DNA of 64,000 nucleotides from Aeromonas sp. FDAARGOS 1405 (GCF_019048265.1 NZ_CP077311.1:1202501-1266500); one strand, 5' to 3'; positions 51,453 through 61,902 are shown, counted from the stretch's first letter. Program-made: numbers and translations. Notes: generated from the letters alone by a model not told the origin.

Positions 51453-52049
51453 ATGATTCTGGATAAAAAAGAGAGCATCTTCAACGCGGCCCATGAGGTG
51501 CTGGGTGAACGGGGTTTTCATGGTCTGTCGATTGCAGAAGTCGCCAAGAAGGCCAATGTTGCCACCGGCACCATCTATCGCTACTTCGGCGACAAGGATG
51601 ATCTGATCCGGCAACTGCACCAGCACACTATCTTGCAGTGTGTGCCCATGGTCATGGCCGATGTAGCAATCGATAAAGTTTCATTTCAACAATTTCGCCA
51701 ATTATGGCTCAATATTCATGCCATTTTTGTTAACGAACCCAACGCTATCCGGTGCAAATTGCAGTACGAGAGCTCTCCGCTAGGGGCAGAATTGGAGACC
51801 AATCCTGTCATTCTGGCCGCCTGGGAGCCTCTGGACCGATTTTTTGAACAGGGCGTTGAACAAGGATTGTTTATTGATTTACCGATACGGGCACTCCAGG
51901 TGTTGAGTCTGGACAGTGTCATGCATCTGGCCCTGCAGTGCAGGGTGCACAACATCACGCTGACCGAATCGCAGTTGGAAACCGCGATCCGGGCCAGCTG
52001 GAATGCCATTTTATCCCCCAATCTTTCCACCTCAGGAGCCTGTTCATGA
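51453..52049 (+). CDS. TetR-family repressor of the RND pump
   Basis: A 198-residue TetR/AcrR regulator: helix-turn-helix GFHGLSIAEVAKKANVATGT followed by IYRYFGDKDDLIRQL at residues 22-55, and a ligand-binding C-terminal half with no close match. It is the first gene of a three-gene operon, overlapping the adaptor gene by 4 bases (ATGA). It most likely represses its own operon through the palindrome just upstream, like VexR-type and AcrR-type regulators. Confidence 0.9.
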   Translation: MILDKKESIFNAAHEVLGERGFHGLSIAEVAKKANVATGTIYRYFGDKDDLIRQLHQHTILQCVPMVMADVAIDKVSFQQFRQLWLNIHAIFVNEPNAIRCKLQYESSPLGAELETNPVILAAWEPLDRFFEQGVEQGLFIDLPIRALQVLSLDSVMHLALQCRVHNITLTESQLETAIRASWNAILSPNLSTSGACS

Positions 52050-53179
52050 AAAAGTGGATGGCCATTATGTTGCTGATAGCGATCGCCTTGTTTGGCAGCG
52101 TCATCGGCTTCAATTTGTTCAAACAGAAGATGATTGCCCAATATATGGCCAACCGGCCGGAACCCGAGTTCCCCGTCACCGCCATGGTGACCAAGGCGCA
52201 GGATTGGGTACCGACCATCGAAGCGATCGGCTTCATCGAGCCGAATCAGGGGGTGACCCTCTCCACCGAACTGGCCGGTACCATTGACGCCATCACCTTC
52301 GAGTCGGGCAAACCGGTCAAGGCTGACCAGCTGCTGCTCAGCCTGGACTCCACCGTGGAGCGGGCCAATCTGCGCGCCTCCCAGGCCAAGCTGCCGGCGG
52401 CAAAAGCCAAGTTCGATCGTTTCCAGAACCTCTACAAGACCAGCTCCATCTCCAAAGAGCAACTGGATGAGGCGGAAGCGGCCTATCGCTCACTGGAAGC
52501 AGATATCGAGAGTCTGAAGGCGACCATTGCCCGTCGTGAAGTCCGTGCGCCCTTTAGCGGCGTGGTCGGCCTGCGCAATGTGTTCCTCGGTCAGTATCTG
52601 CAGCCGGGCACAGATATCGTGCGCCTGGAAGATACCAGCGTGATGCGCCTGCGCTTCACCGTGCCCCAGACCGATATCTCCAAAATCAAGCTGGGCCAGA
52701 CCATCAAGATCAATGTGGATGCCTATCCGCAAACCCAGTTTGACGGTCATATCACCGCCATCGAGCCTGCGGTCAACTTCCAGAGCGGCCTGATCCAGGT
52801 ACAGGCAGACATTCCGAACAACGACGGTCAGCTGCGTTCCGGTATGTTCGCCCGCGCCAGCATCATTCTGCCGACGGTGAAAGATCAGATCGTGATCCCG
52901 CAGACCGCTATCTCCTTCACCCTTTACGGTCAGAACGTCTACGTGCTCAAAGAGGGCGAAGAGACCGACAAAGAGGGTAACAAGGTGAAAGTGCTGCGAG
53001 CCAAGCAGGTTGTGGTCAAGGCCGGTGAGCGCCGTGGCAACGATGTGCATGTGCTCTCCGGCATCCAGGCCGGTGACCAGATCGTACTGTCGGGTCAGGT
53101 TCGCCTGAGCAACGACACCAAGGTGCATGTGGTCGAGAACGATGCCCTGGCCGTTCCGGCACAAACCCCGATGCTGTAA
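52046..53179 (+). CDS. RND efflux periplasmic adaptor
   Basis: A 377-residue membrane-fusion protein of the MexH/VexG type. An N-terminal membrane anchor (WMAIMLLIAIALFGSVIGF) is not followed by a lipobox, so it is anchored by the helix. Then come the barrel-sandwich lipoyl halves (EAIGFIEPNQGVTLSTELAG and REVRAPFSGVVGLRNVFLGQ), a coiled-coil hairpin between them (about 110-160) and the beta-barrel (FTVPQTDISKIKLGQTIKI). ATG 52046 overlaps the TetR stop. Links the pump below to an outer-membrane channel. Confidence 0.92.
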   Translation: MKKWMAIMLLIAIALFGSVIGFNLFKQKMIAQYMANRPEPEFPVTAMVTKAQDWVPTIEAIGFIEPNQGVTLSTELAGTIDAITFESGKPVKADQLLLSLDSTVERANLRASQAKLPAAKAKFDRFQNLYKTSSISKEQLDEAEAAYRSLEADIESLKATIARREVRAPFSGVVGLRNVFLGQYLQPGTDIVRLEDTSVMRLRFTVPQTDISKIKLGQTIKINVDAYPQTQFDGHITAIEPAVNFQSGLIQVQADIPNNDGQLRSGMFARASIILPTVKDQIVIPQTAISFTLYGQNVYVLKEGEETDKEGNKVKVLRAKQVVVKAGERRGNDVHVLSGIQAGDQIVLSGQVRLSNDTKVHVVENDALAVPAQTPML

Positions 53180-53194
53180 GCGCGGAGATCTGCG

Positions 53195-56100
53195 ATGCGA
53201 TTTACTGACATATTTATAAAACGGCCTGTGCTGGCGATCTCGCTCAGCTTCCTGATCGCCTTGCTGGGCTTTCAGGCCATCTTCAAGATGCAGGTACGGG
53301 AATACCCCGAGGTGACCAACACGGTGATCACCGTCAGCACTGGCTACTATGGCGCCAGTTCTGATCTGATCCAGGGGTTCATCACCCAGCCGCTGGAACA
53401 GGCGGTCGCGCAAGCCGACAACATCGACTTCATGACCTCCTCCAGCCAGCTGGGTAGCTCCACCATCACTGCATACATGAAGCTCAATACCGACCCCAAC
53501 GCCGCGCTGTCCGATATACTGGCGAAGGTGAACTCGGTGCGCTCTCAGTTGCCGAAAGAGGCGGAAGACCCCTCGGTCACCTCCTCCACTGGTTCAACCA
53601 CGGCGGTGCTCTACCTCGGCTTTACCAGCCCGGAGCTCAACTCCAGCCAGATCACCGACTATCTGGAGCGGGTTATCAAGCCACAGCTCTTTACTGTCGG
53701 CGGGGTCTCCAAGGTTGACCTCTACGGCGGTGTCGAGTTTGCCCTGCGGGTATGGCTGGATCCGGCCAAGATGGCGGCCTTCAACCTGACTGCCAGCGAC
53801 GTGATGACGGTGCTCAACAGCAACAACTATCAGTCCGCGACAGGTCAGGCGACCGGTTACTTCACCCTGTTCAATGGCAATGCCGAGACCCAGGTCAAGG
53901 ATGTCGACGAGCTGAAGCGACTGGTGGTGGCCACCCGCGACGGCAAGGTGATCCGTCTGGCGGACATCGCCAAGGTAACCCTCGAGAAGAGTCACGATGT
54001 CTATCGTGCCAGCGCCAATGGTCGCGAAGCCGTGGTCATGGCGGTCAACGCCGCCCCGACAGCCAACCCCATCAATATCGCCCGCGATGTGCTGGCACTG
54101 CTGCCGAGCCTTGAGCGCAATATGCCGAGCACCATGCGTCTCAACGTGATGTATGACTCCACCGTGGCGATCAACGAGTCCATCCACGAGGTTATCAAGA
54201 CCATCCTGGAGGCAGCCGCCATCGTTCTGGTGGTCATCACCCTGTTCCTCGGCTCGTTCCGCGCGGTCATCATCCCGATCATCACCATTCCGCTCAGTCT
54301 TATCGGCGTGGTGATGATGATGGATATGTTCGGCTTCTCGATAAACCTGATGACCCTGCTGGCGATGGTGCTGGCGATCGGTCTGGTGGTGGATGACGCC
54401 ATCGTGGTGCTGGAGAACGTCGACCGCCATATCAAAGAAGGTGAAGAGCCGTTCCGGGCCGCCATTATCGGTACCCGTGAAATTGCGGTGCCGGTCATCG
54501 CCATGACGGTTACCCTGGCTGCGGTATACGCGCCTATCGCCCTGATGGGGGGCATCACCGGCTCCCTGTTCAAGGAGTTTGCCCTGACCCTGGCTGGCGC
54601 CGTGTTCGTCTCGGGCATCATCGCCCTGACCCTGTCACCGATGATGTGTTCCAAGATGCTCAAGGCCAACGAGCAGCCGGGCAAATTCGAGAGCACGGTC
54701 CACCACCTGCTGGAACGGATGACCGATCGCTACGACAGCATGCTGCACGCCGTGATGAAAAAGCGCCCCGTCATCGTGGTGTTCGCCGTCATCGTGTTCG
54801 CCAGCCTGCCGTTGCTGTTCAAGTTCATCCCGAGCGAACTGGCACCGTCAGAGGACAAGGGGGTAATGGCCGTGCTGGGTACCGCACCGTCCAACGCCAA
54901 CCTGGACTACATCGAAAACACCATGGCGGATGTGAACAAGATCCTGGACGAGCAGCCCGAGATCGCCTTCTCCCAGGTCTTCTCAGGGGTGTTCAACGCC
55001 AACCAGGCGTTCGGTATCGCCTCCATGGTGCCCTGGAGTCAGCGTGAAGCGAGCCAGAAAGAGGTGCTGGATCGGGTCGCCAATCTGGTGAAAGACATCC
55101 CGGGTATGGCCATCACCACCTTCCAGTTCCCGGAACTGCCGGGAGCATCGAGTGGTCTGCCGATCCAGTTCGTCATCACCACCCCGAACAGCTTCGAAAG
55201 CCTGTTCCTGGTGGCCGGTGAAATTCTGGCCGCGGCGCAGAGTAACGGTCAGTTCGTCTATTCGGATCTCGATCTGAACTACGACTCCGCCACCATGAAG
55301 ATCCGCATCGACAAGGACAAGGCGGGTGCCTACGGCATCACCATGCAGGATATCGGTATCACCATGGGCACCATGATGGCGGACGGTTACGTCAACCGTA
55401 TCGACCTGGATGGCCGCTCCTACGAGGTGATCCCGCAGGTCGAGCGCAAATACCGTCTCAATCCGGAGTCCATCAAGGGCTACTACGTGCGGGCCGCAGA
55501 TGGCAAGTCGATCCCGCTCGGCAGCCTGATCACCATTGAAGTGGTTGGCGAGCCCCGCGCCCTGCCCCACTTCAACCAGCTGAACTCCGCCACTATCGGT
55601 GCCGTTCCGGCTCCGGGTGTGGCCATGGGTGATGCGATCAACTGGTTCCAGACCACCGCCGACGAGAAGCTGCCGCAAGGCTATCGTTACGACTTCATGG
55701 GTGAAGCCCGTCAGTTCGTCACCGAAGGCAATGCGCTCTATGCCACCTTCGCGCTGGCACTGGCGATCATCTTCCTGGTGCTGGCGATCCAGTTCGAGTC
55801 GGTGCGTGACCCGCTGGTCATCATGGTCTCTGTACCGCTCGCCATCAGCGGGGCCTTGATTGCCTTGGCTTGGGGACTGGCGACCATGAACATCTACTCC
55901 CAGGTGGGCCTCATCACCCTGGTGGGTCTGATTACCAAGCACGGCATCCTGATCTGTGAAGTAGCGAAGGAAGAGCAGCTGCTGCGCGGCATGAACCGGA
56001 TGGAAGCCGTGATGCAAGCCGCCAAGGTGCGTCTGCGTCCGATCCTGATGACCACCGCCGCCATGATTGCCGGTCTGATCCCGCTGCTCTACGCCGCAGG

Positions 56101-56275
56101 CGCCGGTGCAGCACAACGGTTCAGCATCGGTATCGTCATCGTGGCAGGCCTTGCCATCGGTACCCTGTTCACCCTGTTCGTACTGCCGGTGATCTACACC
56201 TATCTGGCTTCCGAGCACAAACCCTTGCCGGTATTCGATGAAACCATTCCGCCCAAGGCAAACGGCGGACACTGA
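53195..56275 (+). CDS. RND multidrug efflux permease (MexI/VexH-like)
   Basis: A 1026-residue HAE1-type proton/drug antiporter with 12 membrane helices and two periplasmic loops. FIKRPVLAISLSFLIALLG at the N-terminus, proton-relay LAIGLVVDDAIVVLENVDRH (paired Asp), GFITQPLEQAVAQADNIDFM and the late ITLVGLITKHGILICEVAKE are diagnostic. Closest in style to MexI and V. cholerae VexH. No outer-membrane factor gene is in the operon, so TolC encoded elsewhere is presumably used. Followed by a strong terminator. Confidence 0.93.
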   Translation: MRFTDIFIKRPVLAISLSFLIALLGFQAIFKMQVREYPEVTNTVITVSTGYYGASSDLIQGFITQPLEQAVAQADNIDFMTSSSQLGSSTITAYMKLNTDPNAALSDILAKVNSVRSQLPKEAEDPSVTSSTGSTTAVLYLGFTSPELNSSQITDYLERVIKPQLFTVGGVSKVDLYGGVEFALRVWLDPAKMAAFNLTASDVMTVLNSNNYQSATGQATGYFTLFNGNAETQVKDVDELKRLVVATRDGKVIRLADIAKVTLEKSHDVYRASANGREAVVMAVNAAPTANPINIARDVLALLPSLERNMPSTMRLNVMYDSTVAINESIHEVIKTILEAAAIVLVVITLFLGSFRAVIIPIITIPLSLIGVVMMMDMFGFSINLMTLLAMVLAIGLVVDDAIVVLENVDRHIKEGEEPFRAAIIGTREIAVPVIAMTVTLAAVYAPIALMGGITGSLFKEFALTLAGAVFVSGIIALTLSPMMCSKMLKANEQPGKFESTVHHLLERMTDRYDSMLHAVMKKRPVIVVFAVIVFASLPLLFKFIPSELAPSEDKGVMAVLGTAPSNANLDYIENTMADVNKILDEQPEIAFSQVFSGVFNANQAFGIASMVPWSQREASQKEVLDRVANLVKDIPGMAITTFQFPELPGASSGLPIQFVITTPNSFESLFLVAGEILAAAQSNGQFVYSDLDLNYDSATMKIRIDKDKAGAYGITMQDIGITMGTMMADGYVNRIDLDGRSYEVIPQVERKYRLNPESIKGYYVRAADGKSIPLGSLITIEVVGEPRALPHFNQLNSATIGAVPAPGVAMGDAINWFQTTADEKLPQGYRYDFMGEARQFVTEGNALYATFALALAIIFLVLAIQFESVRDPLVIMVSVPLAISGALIALAWGLATMNIYSQVGLITLVGLITKHGILICEVAKEEQLLRGMNRMEAVMQAAKVRLRPILMTTAAMIAGLIPLLYAAGAGAAQRFSIGIVIVAGLAIGTLFTLFVLPVIYTYLASEHKPLPVFDETIPPKANGGH

Positions 56276-56293
56276 TCATCAATCACTTGCCAA

Positions 56294-56316
56294 GGCCCCG
56301 ATACGGGGCCTTTTTT
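56294..56316 (+). terminator. Terminator of the RND pump operon
   Basis: GGCCCCG/CGGGGCC stem, 3-base loop and six T. Confidence 0.88.
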
Positions 56317-56393
56317 ATGGTTCGCAGGAAAGACGACATAAGTGCATGAAGCAGTTAAACTAAAAAACACAACATCCAGACCGCAAGGACGCC

Positions 56394-58361
56394 ATGTCAG
56401 GACTCATCTCCAAGACCGCCGAGGCCGTAGGCCGCAACGGACTCTCATACCGCCTGCTCTCCTATATTCTGGTGTGTAGTACCGTATTGGCGATGATCAT
56501 TACGGTGCTGCAACTCGCCTGGGATTACCGCAAGGATGTCGCCGTCATCGAAGACAGCATCGGCCAGATCGAAGCCTCCTTTTTGCAACCTATTGCCGCC
56601 AGCTTGTGGAACCTCGATGAGGAGCAGGTCAAAGTGCAGATCGAAGGGATCATGAACCTGCCCAACATGCAGTTTGTGATGGTCAAGGAGATGCTCGGCA
56701 ACTCCGAAGTGCCACTGTTGACCCAGGGAGTGGAACGGGAAAGCTATGACATCTCCCAGGAGTTCAATCTCACCTATCAGGGGGAAATTGTCGGCAAGCT
56801 GTTTGTCGCCGCGTCGCTGGAGCAGATTTACCAGCGTCTGATTGAGAAGTCAGTGCTGATCATGGTCAGCCAGACCATCAAGACCCTGGTGGTCTCATTT
56901 TGTATCCTGATCATCATTTACTATCTGGTGGTCAGACACATCAACCGCATCGCCAACTACGCCCAGAAGTTCAACCTCGATCGGCTCGACATGGAGCTGG
57001 TGCTGGAGGGGCGTCCGCAACCACGCAAGAAACCCGACGAACTGGATACCCTGGTCTCCACCCTCAACCAGATGCGCACACGGCTACGTGACGAGCTGGT
57101 CGCTCGTCATCAGGCGGTGGAACAACTGCAACAGGAGCGGGATTTCTCCGCCACCCTGATCAACTCGGCCAACATGGTCATCTGCTGTATGGAGCCGGAT
57201 CTCACCATCGCCAGCATCAATCCGGCAGCCATCCTGCTGACCGGTTATCACCAACAGGAGCTGCTCCAGCACAACTGGCTGGATCTCTTCGTCAGCCCGA
57301 CCCAGCGGGAAGAGCTGAACAATATCCTGAACGAAGAGGGGTCACTGGCAGACAAAGAGGTCATCATGCATGACCAGCAGGCCCACGAGCTGGTGCTGCA
57401 GTGGACCTTCGTACCCTTCTATGAAGGGCCGAACCTCAAGTACCAGATCGGGTTCGGCTACGACATCACCCAACTGAAAAAGGTCGAGCGGGAGATTATC
57501 CAGCTCAATGAGCAGCTGGAAGGAAAAGTGGTGGAACGTACCCGCAGCCTGAGTGAAGCCAACAACCAGCTGGGCAAGGCGTACGACGACCTGAAACAGG
57601 CCCAGCAAACCCTGGTGGAGTCGGAGAAGATGGCCTCCCTCGGCTCGCTGGTGGCCGGGGTGGCACACGAGATCAATACCCCAATCGGCATCAGTGTGAC
57701 CGCCTCCTCCTACCTGCAGGAACGGGTTGCCGATTTCAAATCTCATATAGAGTCAAAACAGCTGTCGCGTTCCTATCTCAACGAGTTCACCGTCAACCTC
57801 GACGAGTCGATGCAGCTGCTGCAGAGCAACCTGCGGCGCGCCTCCGAGCTGATTGCCAGCTTCAAGCAGGTGGCGGTCGACCAGTCATCGGAAGCACGCT
57901 ACAACTTCAGCCTCGCCGACAACCTCCATCAGGTGGTGGTCTCGCTTGGCCACAAACTGAAGAAGAGCCAGTGCGAAGTGGATATCCAGTGCGATCCCAA
58001 GCTGTCTATATTCTCCTTCCCGGGCAGTTTTACCCAGATCTACTCGAACCTGATCCTCAACTCCATCAACCACGGGTTCGACAACTGGGACAAACCGAAG
58101 AAGATCACCATCAAGGTGGAACAGCAGGGAGAGGAGCTGTTTATCGACTATTCGGACAATGGCCGCGGCATCCCGCCCGAAATCTTGCCGCGCATCTTCG
58201 ATCCCTTCGTCACCTCCAAGCGGGGTCAGGGTGGCAGCGGTCTGGGCACCCACATCATCTACAACCTGGTGGTGCAACTGCTGAAAGGCCGTATCAGCTG
58301 TGCCAGCGAACCGGGCCAGGGCGCCCAGTTCCATATTCGCCTGCCGATCCAACATAACTGA
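56394..58361 (+). CDS. Orphan membrane sensor histidine kinase
   Basis: A 655-residue kinase: membrane helix (about 20-43), periplasmic sensor of about 110 residues (ASLWNLDEEQVKVQIEGI), second helix (about 158-182), HAMP-like region, PAS domain (about 250-360), coiled coil, a dimerisation domain with His425 in AGVAHEINTPIG, and an ATPase domain (YSNLILNSINHGFDNW, YSDNGRGIPP, GGSGLGTHI). The HEINTP H-box and SLWNLDE sensor type are those of kinases often found without a neighbouring regulator. No response-regulator gene is adjacent, so its partner is unknown. Confidence 0.9.
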   Translation: MSGLISKTAEAVGRNGLSYRLLSYILVCSTVLAMIITVLQLAWDYRKDVAVIEDSIGQIEASFLQPIAASLWNLDEEQVKVQIEGIMNLPNMQFVMVKEMLGNSEVPLLTQGVERESYDISQEFNLTYQGEIVGKLFVAASLEQIYQRLIEKSVLIMVSQTIKTLVVSFCILIIIYYLVVRHINRIANYAQKFNLDRLDMELVLEGRPQPRKKPDELDTLVSTLNQMRTRLRDELVARHQAVEQLQQERDFSATLINSANMVICCMEPDLTIASINPAAILLTGYHQQELLQHNWLDLFVSPTQREELNNILNEEGSLADKEVIMHDQQAHELVLQWTFVPFYEGPNLKYQIGFGYDITQLKKVEREIIQLNEQLEGKVVERTRSLSEANNQLGKAYDDLKQAQQTLVESEKMASLGSLVAGVAHEINTPIGISVTASSYLQERVADFKSHIESKQLSRSYLNEFTVNLDESMQLLQSNLRRASELIASFKQVAVDQSSEARYNFSLADNLHQVVVSLGHKLKKSQCEVDIQCDPKLSIFSFPGSFTQIYSNLILNSINHGFDNWDKPKKITIKVEQQGEELFIDYSDNGRGIPPEILPRIFDPFVTSKRGQGGSGLGTHIIYNLVVQLLKGRISCASEPGQGAQFHIRLPIQHN

Positions 58362-58437
58362 GTGCTGGCTCTTGTGAGCCAGCCGCTTTATCCCCATCAT
58401 GCTGTGATTGCATTCTTAATGAGCGGAGAACCTCGCA

Positions 58438-59787
58438 ATGGCACAGCATTTTGACTATATCGCCATCGGCGGCGGCAGCGGCGGTATTGCTTCTGCCAAC
58501 CGGGCTGCCATGTACGGTAAGAAAGTTGCCCTGATTGAAGCCAAAGAGTTGGGTGGAACCTGCGTCAACGTAGGCTGCGTACCGAAGAAGGCTATGTGGT
58601 ATGCAGGCCAGATCGCCGATGCCCTGAAATATGGCGCCGACTACGGCTTTGACACCACCCTCAACCACTTCAACTGGGCCAAGCTGGTCGAGTCCCGCCA
58701 GGCCTACATAGGCCGCATTCACCAGTCCTATCAGAACGTGCTGGGCAAGAACCAGATCACCGTCATCAAGGGCTTCGCCCGCTTCGTCAGCAGCAACACC
58801 ATCGAGGTTAATGGCGAGCACTACACGGCCGATCATATCCTGATCGCTACCGGTGGCCGCCCGGAAATTCCGGCCATCCCGGGTGCCGAGCTGGGTATCG
58901 ACTCCGACGGTTTCTTTGACCTGCAAAGCCAGCCCAAGCGGGTTGCCGTGGTGGGTGCTGGCTACATCGCAGTCGAGATCGCTGGCGTGATGCAGGCACT
59001 CGGCTCAGAGACCCATCTGGTGGTGCGCAAGCACGCGCCGCTACGCAACTTCGACCCCATGATCCACGAGACTCTGGTCGAAATCATGGCGCAGGAAGGG
59101 CCCAAGCTGCACACCCACGCCATTCCCAAAGCCGTGCTCAAGAACGCTGACAACAGCCTGACCCTGCAACTGGAAGATGGTCGCCACCTCACTGTTGACT
59201 GCCTGATCTGGGCCATCGGCCGGGTACCGGCTACCGACAACCTCAACCTGGCCGCAGCCGGTATCGAGCTGGACAAGCAGGGTTTCATCCCGACCGACAA
59301 GTTCCAGAACACCGCCGTCGCCAACATCTATGCAGTGGGTGACAACACCGGCCGCATCCAGCTCACCCCGGTGGCTGTCGCCGCGGGCCGTCGCCTCTCC
59401 GAACGGCTGTTCAACAACAAGCCGAACGAGCACCTCAACTACGATCTGGTGCCGACCGTGGTGTTCAGCCACCCGCCCATAGGTACCATTGGCATGACCG
59501 AACCGGAAGCCATCGCCCAATACGGCGAAGATCAGGTGAAGGTCTACCGCAGCCAGTTCACCGCCATGTACTCGGCACTGACCCAGCATCGCCAGCCCAC
59601 CCGGATGAAGCTGGTCTGTGTCGGCCCGGAAGAGAAGGTAGTCGGTCTGCATGGTATCGGCTTTGCCATGGACGAGATCCTGCAAGGCTTCGGCGTCGCC
59701 ATGAAGATGGGTGCCACCAAGGCAGACTTCGACAACTGTGTCGCCATCCACCCGACTAGCGCGGAAGAGTTTGTAACAATGCGATAA
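58438..59787 (+). CDS. gor: Glutathione-disulfide reductase Gor
   Basis: NADPH- and FAD-dependent reductase that keeps glutathione reduced. 449 residues: FAD motif [20 protein letters not shown], redox pair Cys42 and Cys47 in [18 protein letters not shown] motif [18 protein letters not shown] with the basic residues VVRKHAPLR, and the C-terminal catalytic His in [16 protein letters not shown] precedes ATG 58438. A terminator follows at 59842-59864. Confidence 0.95.
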   Translation: MAQHFDYIAIGGGSGGIASANRAAMYGKKVALIEAKELGGTCVNVGCVPKKAMWYAGQIADALKYGADYGFDTTLNHFNWAKLVESRQAYIGRIHQSYQNVLGKNQITVIKGFARFVSSNTIEVNGEHYTADHILIATGGRPEIPAIPGAELGIDSDGFFDLQSQPKRVAVVGAGYIAVEIAGVMQALGSETHLVVRKHAPLRNFDPMIHETLVEIMAQEGPKLHTHAIPKAVLKNADNSLTLQLEDGRHLTVDCLIWAIGRVPATDNLNLAAAGIELDKQGFIPTDKFQNTAVANIYAVGDNTGRIQLTPVAVAAGRRLSERLFNNKPNEHLNYDLVPTVVFSHPPIGTIGMTEPEAIAQYGEDQVKVYRSQFTAMYSALTQHRQPTRMKLVCVGPEEKVVGLHGIGFAMDEILQGFGVAMKMGATKADFDNCVAIHPTSAEEFVTMR

Positions 59788-59841
59788 GCACGTTGCAGAC
59801 TGACCTGCCACTATCAGGTCATCTTCTCCACCAGCGTTCAA

Positions 59842-59864
59842 ACCCGGCTCAGGCCGGGTCTTTT
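59842..59864 (+). terminator. Terminator of gor
   Basis: ACCCGGC/GCCGGGT stem with a 4-base loop, followed by CTTTTG. Confidence 0.75.
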
Positions 59865-59905
59865 GATCCCGCCTCGCCACCAGAACCCTCGCAAAAACCT
59901 CGTTC

Positions 59906-59967
59906 TTTACGCCGATTTTACGCCAGCCAAATCGGGCTTTATGGCGCCTTTACGCCCGTTTTACATA
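59906..59967 (+). promoter_or_regulatory. Paired direct repeats in the kdp promoter (candidate KdpE sites)
   Basis: TTTACGCC at 59906, TTTACGCC at 59917, TTTACGCC at 59949 and TTTACATA at 59960: two pairs, each with an 11-base period, 43 bases apart. An 11-base period of half-sites is typical of OmpR-family regulators such as KdpE. The region is 80-140 bases before kdpF. Confidence 0.6.
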
Positions 59968-60048
59968 CCCTTTCAGCGTCAATGAGACCTATGGGATCGA
60001 CACGGATATGCATCGATCCCTGACGCTAATTACCTCAACGGAGTCGTT

Positions 60049-60126
60049 ATGAATTGGCTATATCTGCTGCTGGTCCTCGCCCTCGCGGGTTATCTGCTGC
60101 GCGCCCTCGCGCGCACCCATGAGTGA
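60049..60126 (+). CDS. kdpF: Potassium-transporting ATPase accessory peptide KdpF
   Basis: A 25-residue single-helix membrane peptide (MNWLYLLLVLALAGYLL then a basic RALART tail), the size and type of E. coli KdpF, which stabilises the KdpFABC complex. It directly precedes kdpA; its last codons contain an ATG in the kdpA frame. GGAG lies upstream of the start. Confidence 0.88.
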   Translation: MNWLYLLLVLALAGYLLRALARTHE

Positions 60127-60136
60127 GGAACCGGAT

Positions 60137-61831
60137 ATGTGGCAAGAGATCATCTATCCCGTCGCGTTCGTGCTGCTGGTGCTGCTGCCGGCGCCTCTGC
60201 TTGGCAACTACCTGTATCGGGTATTTGAAGGCAAGAGTCGCTGGCTCGCCCCGCTTGAGCGTGCCACCCTGGCCTGCTGCGGCACGGACGGGCGCGAGCA
60301 GGACTGGAAGTCCTACGCCCTCAGCCTGCTGGCCTTCAACGGCGCAGGCTTCGGCCTGCTGTTCCTGATCCTGCTGGCGCAGGGGCTGCTGCCCCTCAAC
60401 CCGCAGCAACTGCCCGGGCTGAACTGGCAACTGGCATTCAACACCGCGGTCAGCTTTATGACCAACACCAACTGGCAAGCCTATTCCGGTGAGGCCAGCC
60501 TCTCCTACTTCAGCCAGATGGTTGGGCTGACCACCCAGAACTTCGTCTCCGCAGGGACGGGTGCAGCCGTCGCCATTGCCCTGTTCCGCGGCATCGCCCG
60601 CCAGCAGACCATCAACCTTGGCAACTTCTGGCAGGATCTGGTGCGTTTCTGCCTCTATGTGCTGCTGCCCATCGCGCTGATCATGGCGCTGGTGCTGGTA
60701 TGGCAAGGGGTGCCGCAAAGCCTGTCAGCCTATCTGCCGTTCCACGGTGTGGAAGGTCAGGAGCAGCTGCTGCCCCTCGGCCCGGCGGCCTCGCAGATCG
60801 CCATCAAGCAACTGGGCTCCAACGGCGGCGGCTTCTTCGGCATCAACTCGGCACATCCGTTCGAGAACCCGACAGCCCTCTCCAACTGGCTGGAGATGGT
60901 CGCCCTGCTCACCATCGCCGCTGCAATGGTCTTTACTCTGGGCAGCTATGTGAAAGACATGGCCCACAGCCGCGCCATTCTCGGCGCCATGACCCTCATG
61001 CTGGTGCTAGGGCTCTTCGTCTCACTCTCTCAGGAGCTGAAACCGGATCCCACCCTCGCCCAGCTCACCACTGACGCCAGCAACATGGCTGGCAACTGGG
61101 AAGGCAAGGAGAGCCGCTTCGGCCCTGTGCTCTCCAGCATCTGGGAAGTGGCGACTACTGCCGCCTCCAACGGTGCCGTCAACGCCATGCACGACAGCTT
61201 TACTCCGCTCGGCGGCATGGTTGGCATGATCAACATGCTGCTGGGTGAGGTCATCTTCGGCGGGGTCGGCTCCGGTATCTACGGCATGATGCTGTTCGTG
61301 TTGCTGACCGTGTTCCTGTGCGGCCTGATGGTGGGACGTACCCCGACCTATCTGGGCAAACGCCTCGGCATCACCGAAATGAAGTGGGTCGTCGCCAGCA
61401 TGCTGGTCATGCCGGTGGGGGTTTTGGTGATCGGTGGTGTCACCCTGCTGATGCCGGATGCCAACACCATCATCGGCCATGATGGCCCGCACGGTCTGTC
61501 ACGCCTCATCTACGCCTACGCCTCGGCTGCCGGCAACAACGGCTCCGCTTTCGCCGGTTTTGCCGCCGGTGACAACTGGCAGTGCATCGCCATCGGTCTG
61601 GCCATGCTGCTCGGTCGCTTCGGCTACATCATTCCGGTACTGGCCATCGCCGGTCAGCTGGCCCGCGCGCCCCGTCAGGAGACGAGCGAAGGGGACTTCC
61701 CCATCAGCGGCCCGCTGTTCGTTACCCTGCTGATCATCACCGTCCTGCTGATAGGTGGCCTCTCCTTCCTGCCGGTGCTGGCACTGGGCCCTGTGGCCGA
61801 ACATCTGAGTCTGATCGGAGGGGCACTCTGA
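60137..61831 (+). CDS. kdpA: Potassium-transporting ATPase subunit KdpA
   Basis: K+-binding and channel-like subunit of the high-affinity KdpFABC pump. 564 residues, about ten helices, with the four selectivity-filter-type loops: [51 protein letters not shown] and [14 protein letters not shown] 60137 has AGGA at a good distance; an ATG at 60119 inside kdpF is in frame and less likely. Its stop codon shares one base with the following mini-ORF. Confidence 0.96.
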   Translation: MWQEIIYPVAFVLLVLLPAPLLGNYLYRVFEGKSRWLAPLERATLACCGTDGREQDWKSYALSLLAFNGAGFGLLFLILLAQGLLPLNPQQLPGLNWQLAFNTAVSFMTNTNWQAYSGEASLSYFSQMVGLTTQNFVSAGTGAAVAIALFRGIARQQTINLGNFWQDLVRFCLYVLLPIALIMALVLVWQGVPQSLSAYLPFHGVEGQEQLLPLGPAASQIAIKQLGSNGGGFFGINSAHPFENPTALSNWLEMVALLTIAAAMVFTLGSYVKDMAHSRAILGAMTLMLVLGLFVSLSQELKPDPTLAQLTTDASNMAGNWEGKESRFGPVLSSIWEVATTAASNGAVNAMHDSFTPLGGMVGMINMLLGEVIFGGVGSGIYGMMLFVLLTVFLCGLMVGRTPTYLGKRLGITEMKWVVASMLVMPVGVLVIGGVTLLMPDANTIIGHDGPHGLSRLIYAYASAAGNNGSAFAGFAAGDNWQCIAIGLAMLLGRFGYIIPVLAIAGQLARAPRQETSEGDFPISGPLFVTLLIITVLLIGGLSFLPVLALGPVAEHLSLIGGAL

Positions 61832-61902
61832 TGAACCTGACCCTGTCGATCACCATCCGGATGCCAATGGCCAACTATCTGATGCTGGGAGCTTTCCAAT
61901 GA
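61831..61902 (+). CDS. 23-residue mini-ORF between kdpA and kdpB
   Basis: A short frame [20 protein letters not shown] plus three residues. Its ATG overlaps the kdpA stop by one base (TGATG) and its TGA overlaps the kdpB start (ATGA). GGAGGGG lies about 10 bases before the ATG, a good ribosome site. It looks mildly amphipathic and not clearly membrane-spanning. It may be a coupling peptide that carries ribosomes from kdpA to kdpB rather than a functional protein. Not recognised. Confidence 0.5.
   Translation: MNLTLSITIRMPMANYLMLGAFQ

Noticed and set aside
54983..56272. 429-codon minus-strand frame over the RND permease
   Set aside because: Antisense shadow; composition is typical of reverse reading of a GC-rich membrane-protein gene.
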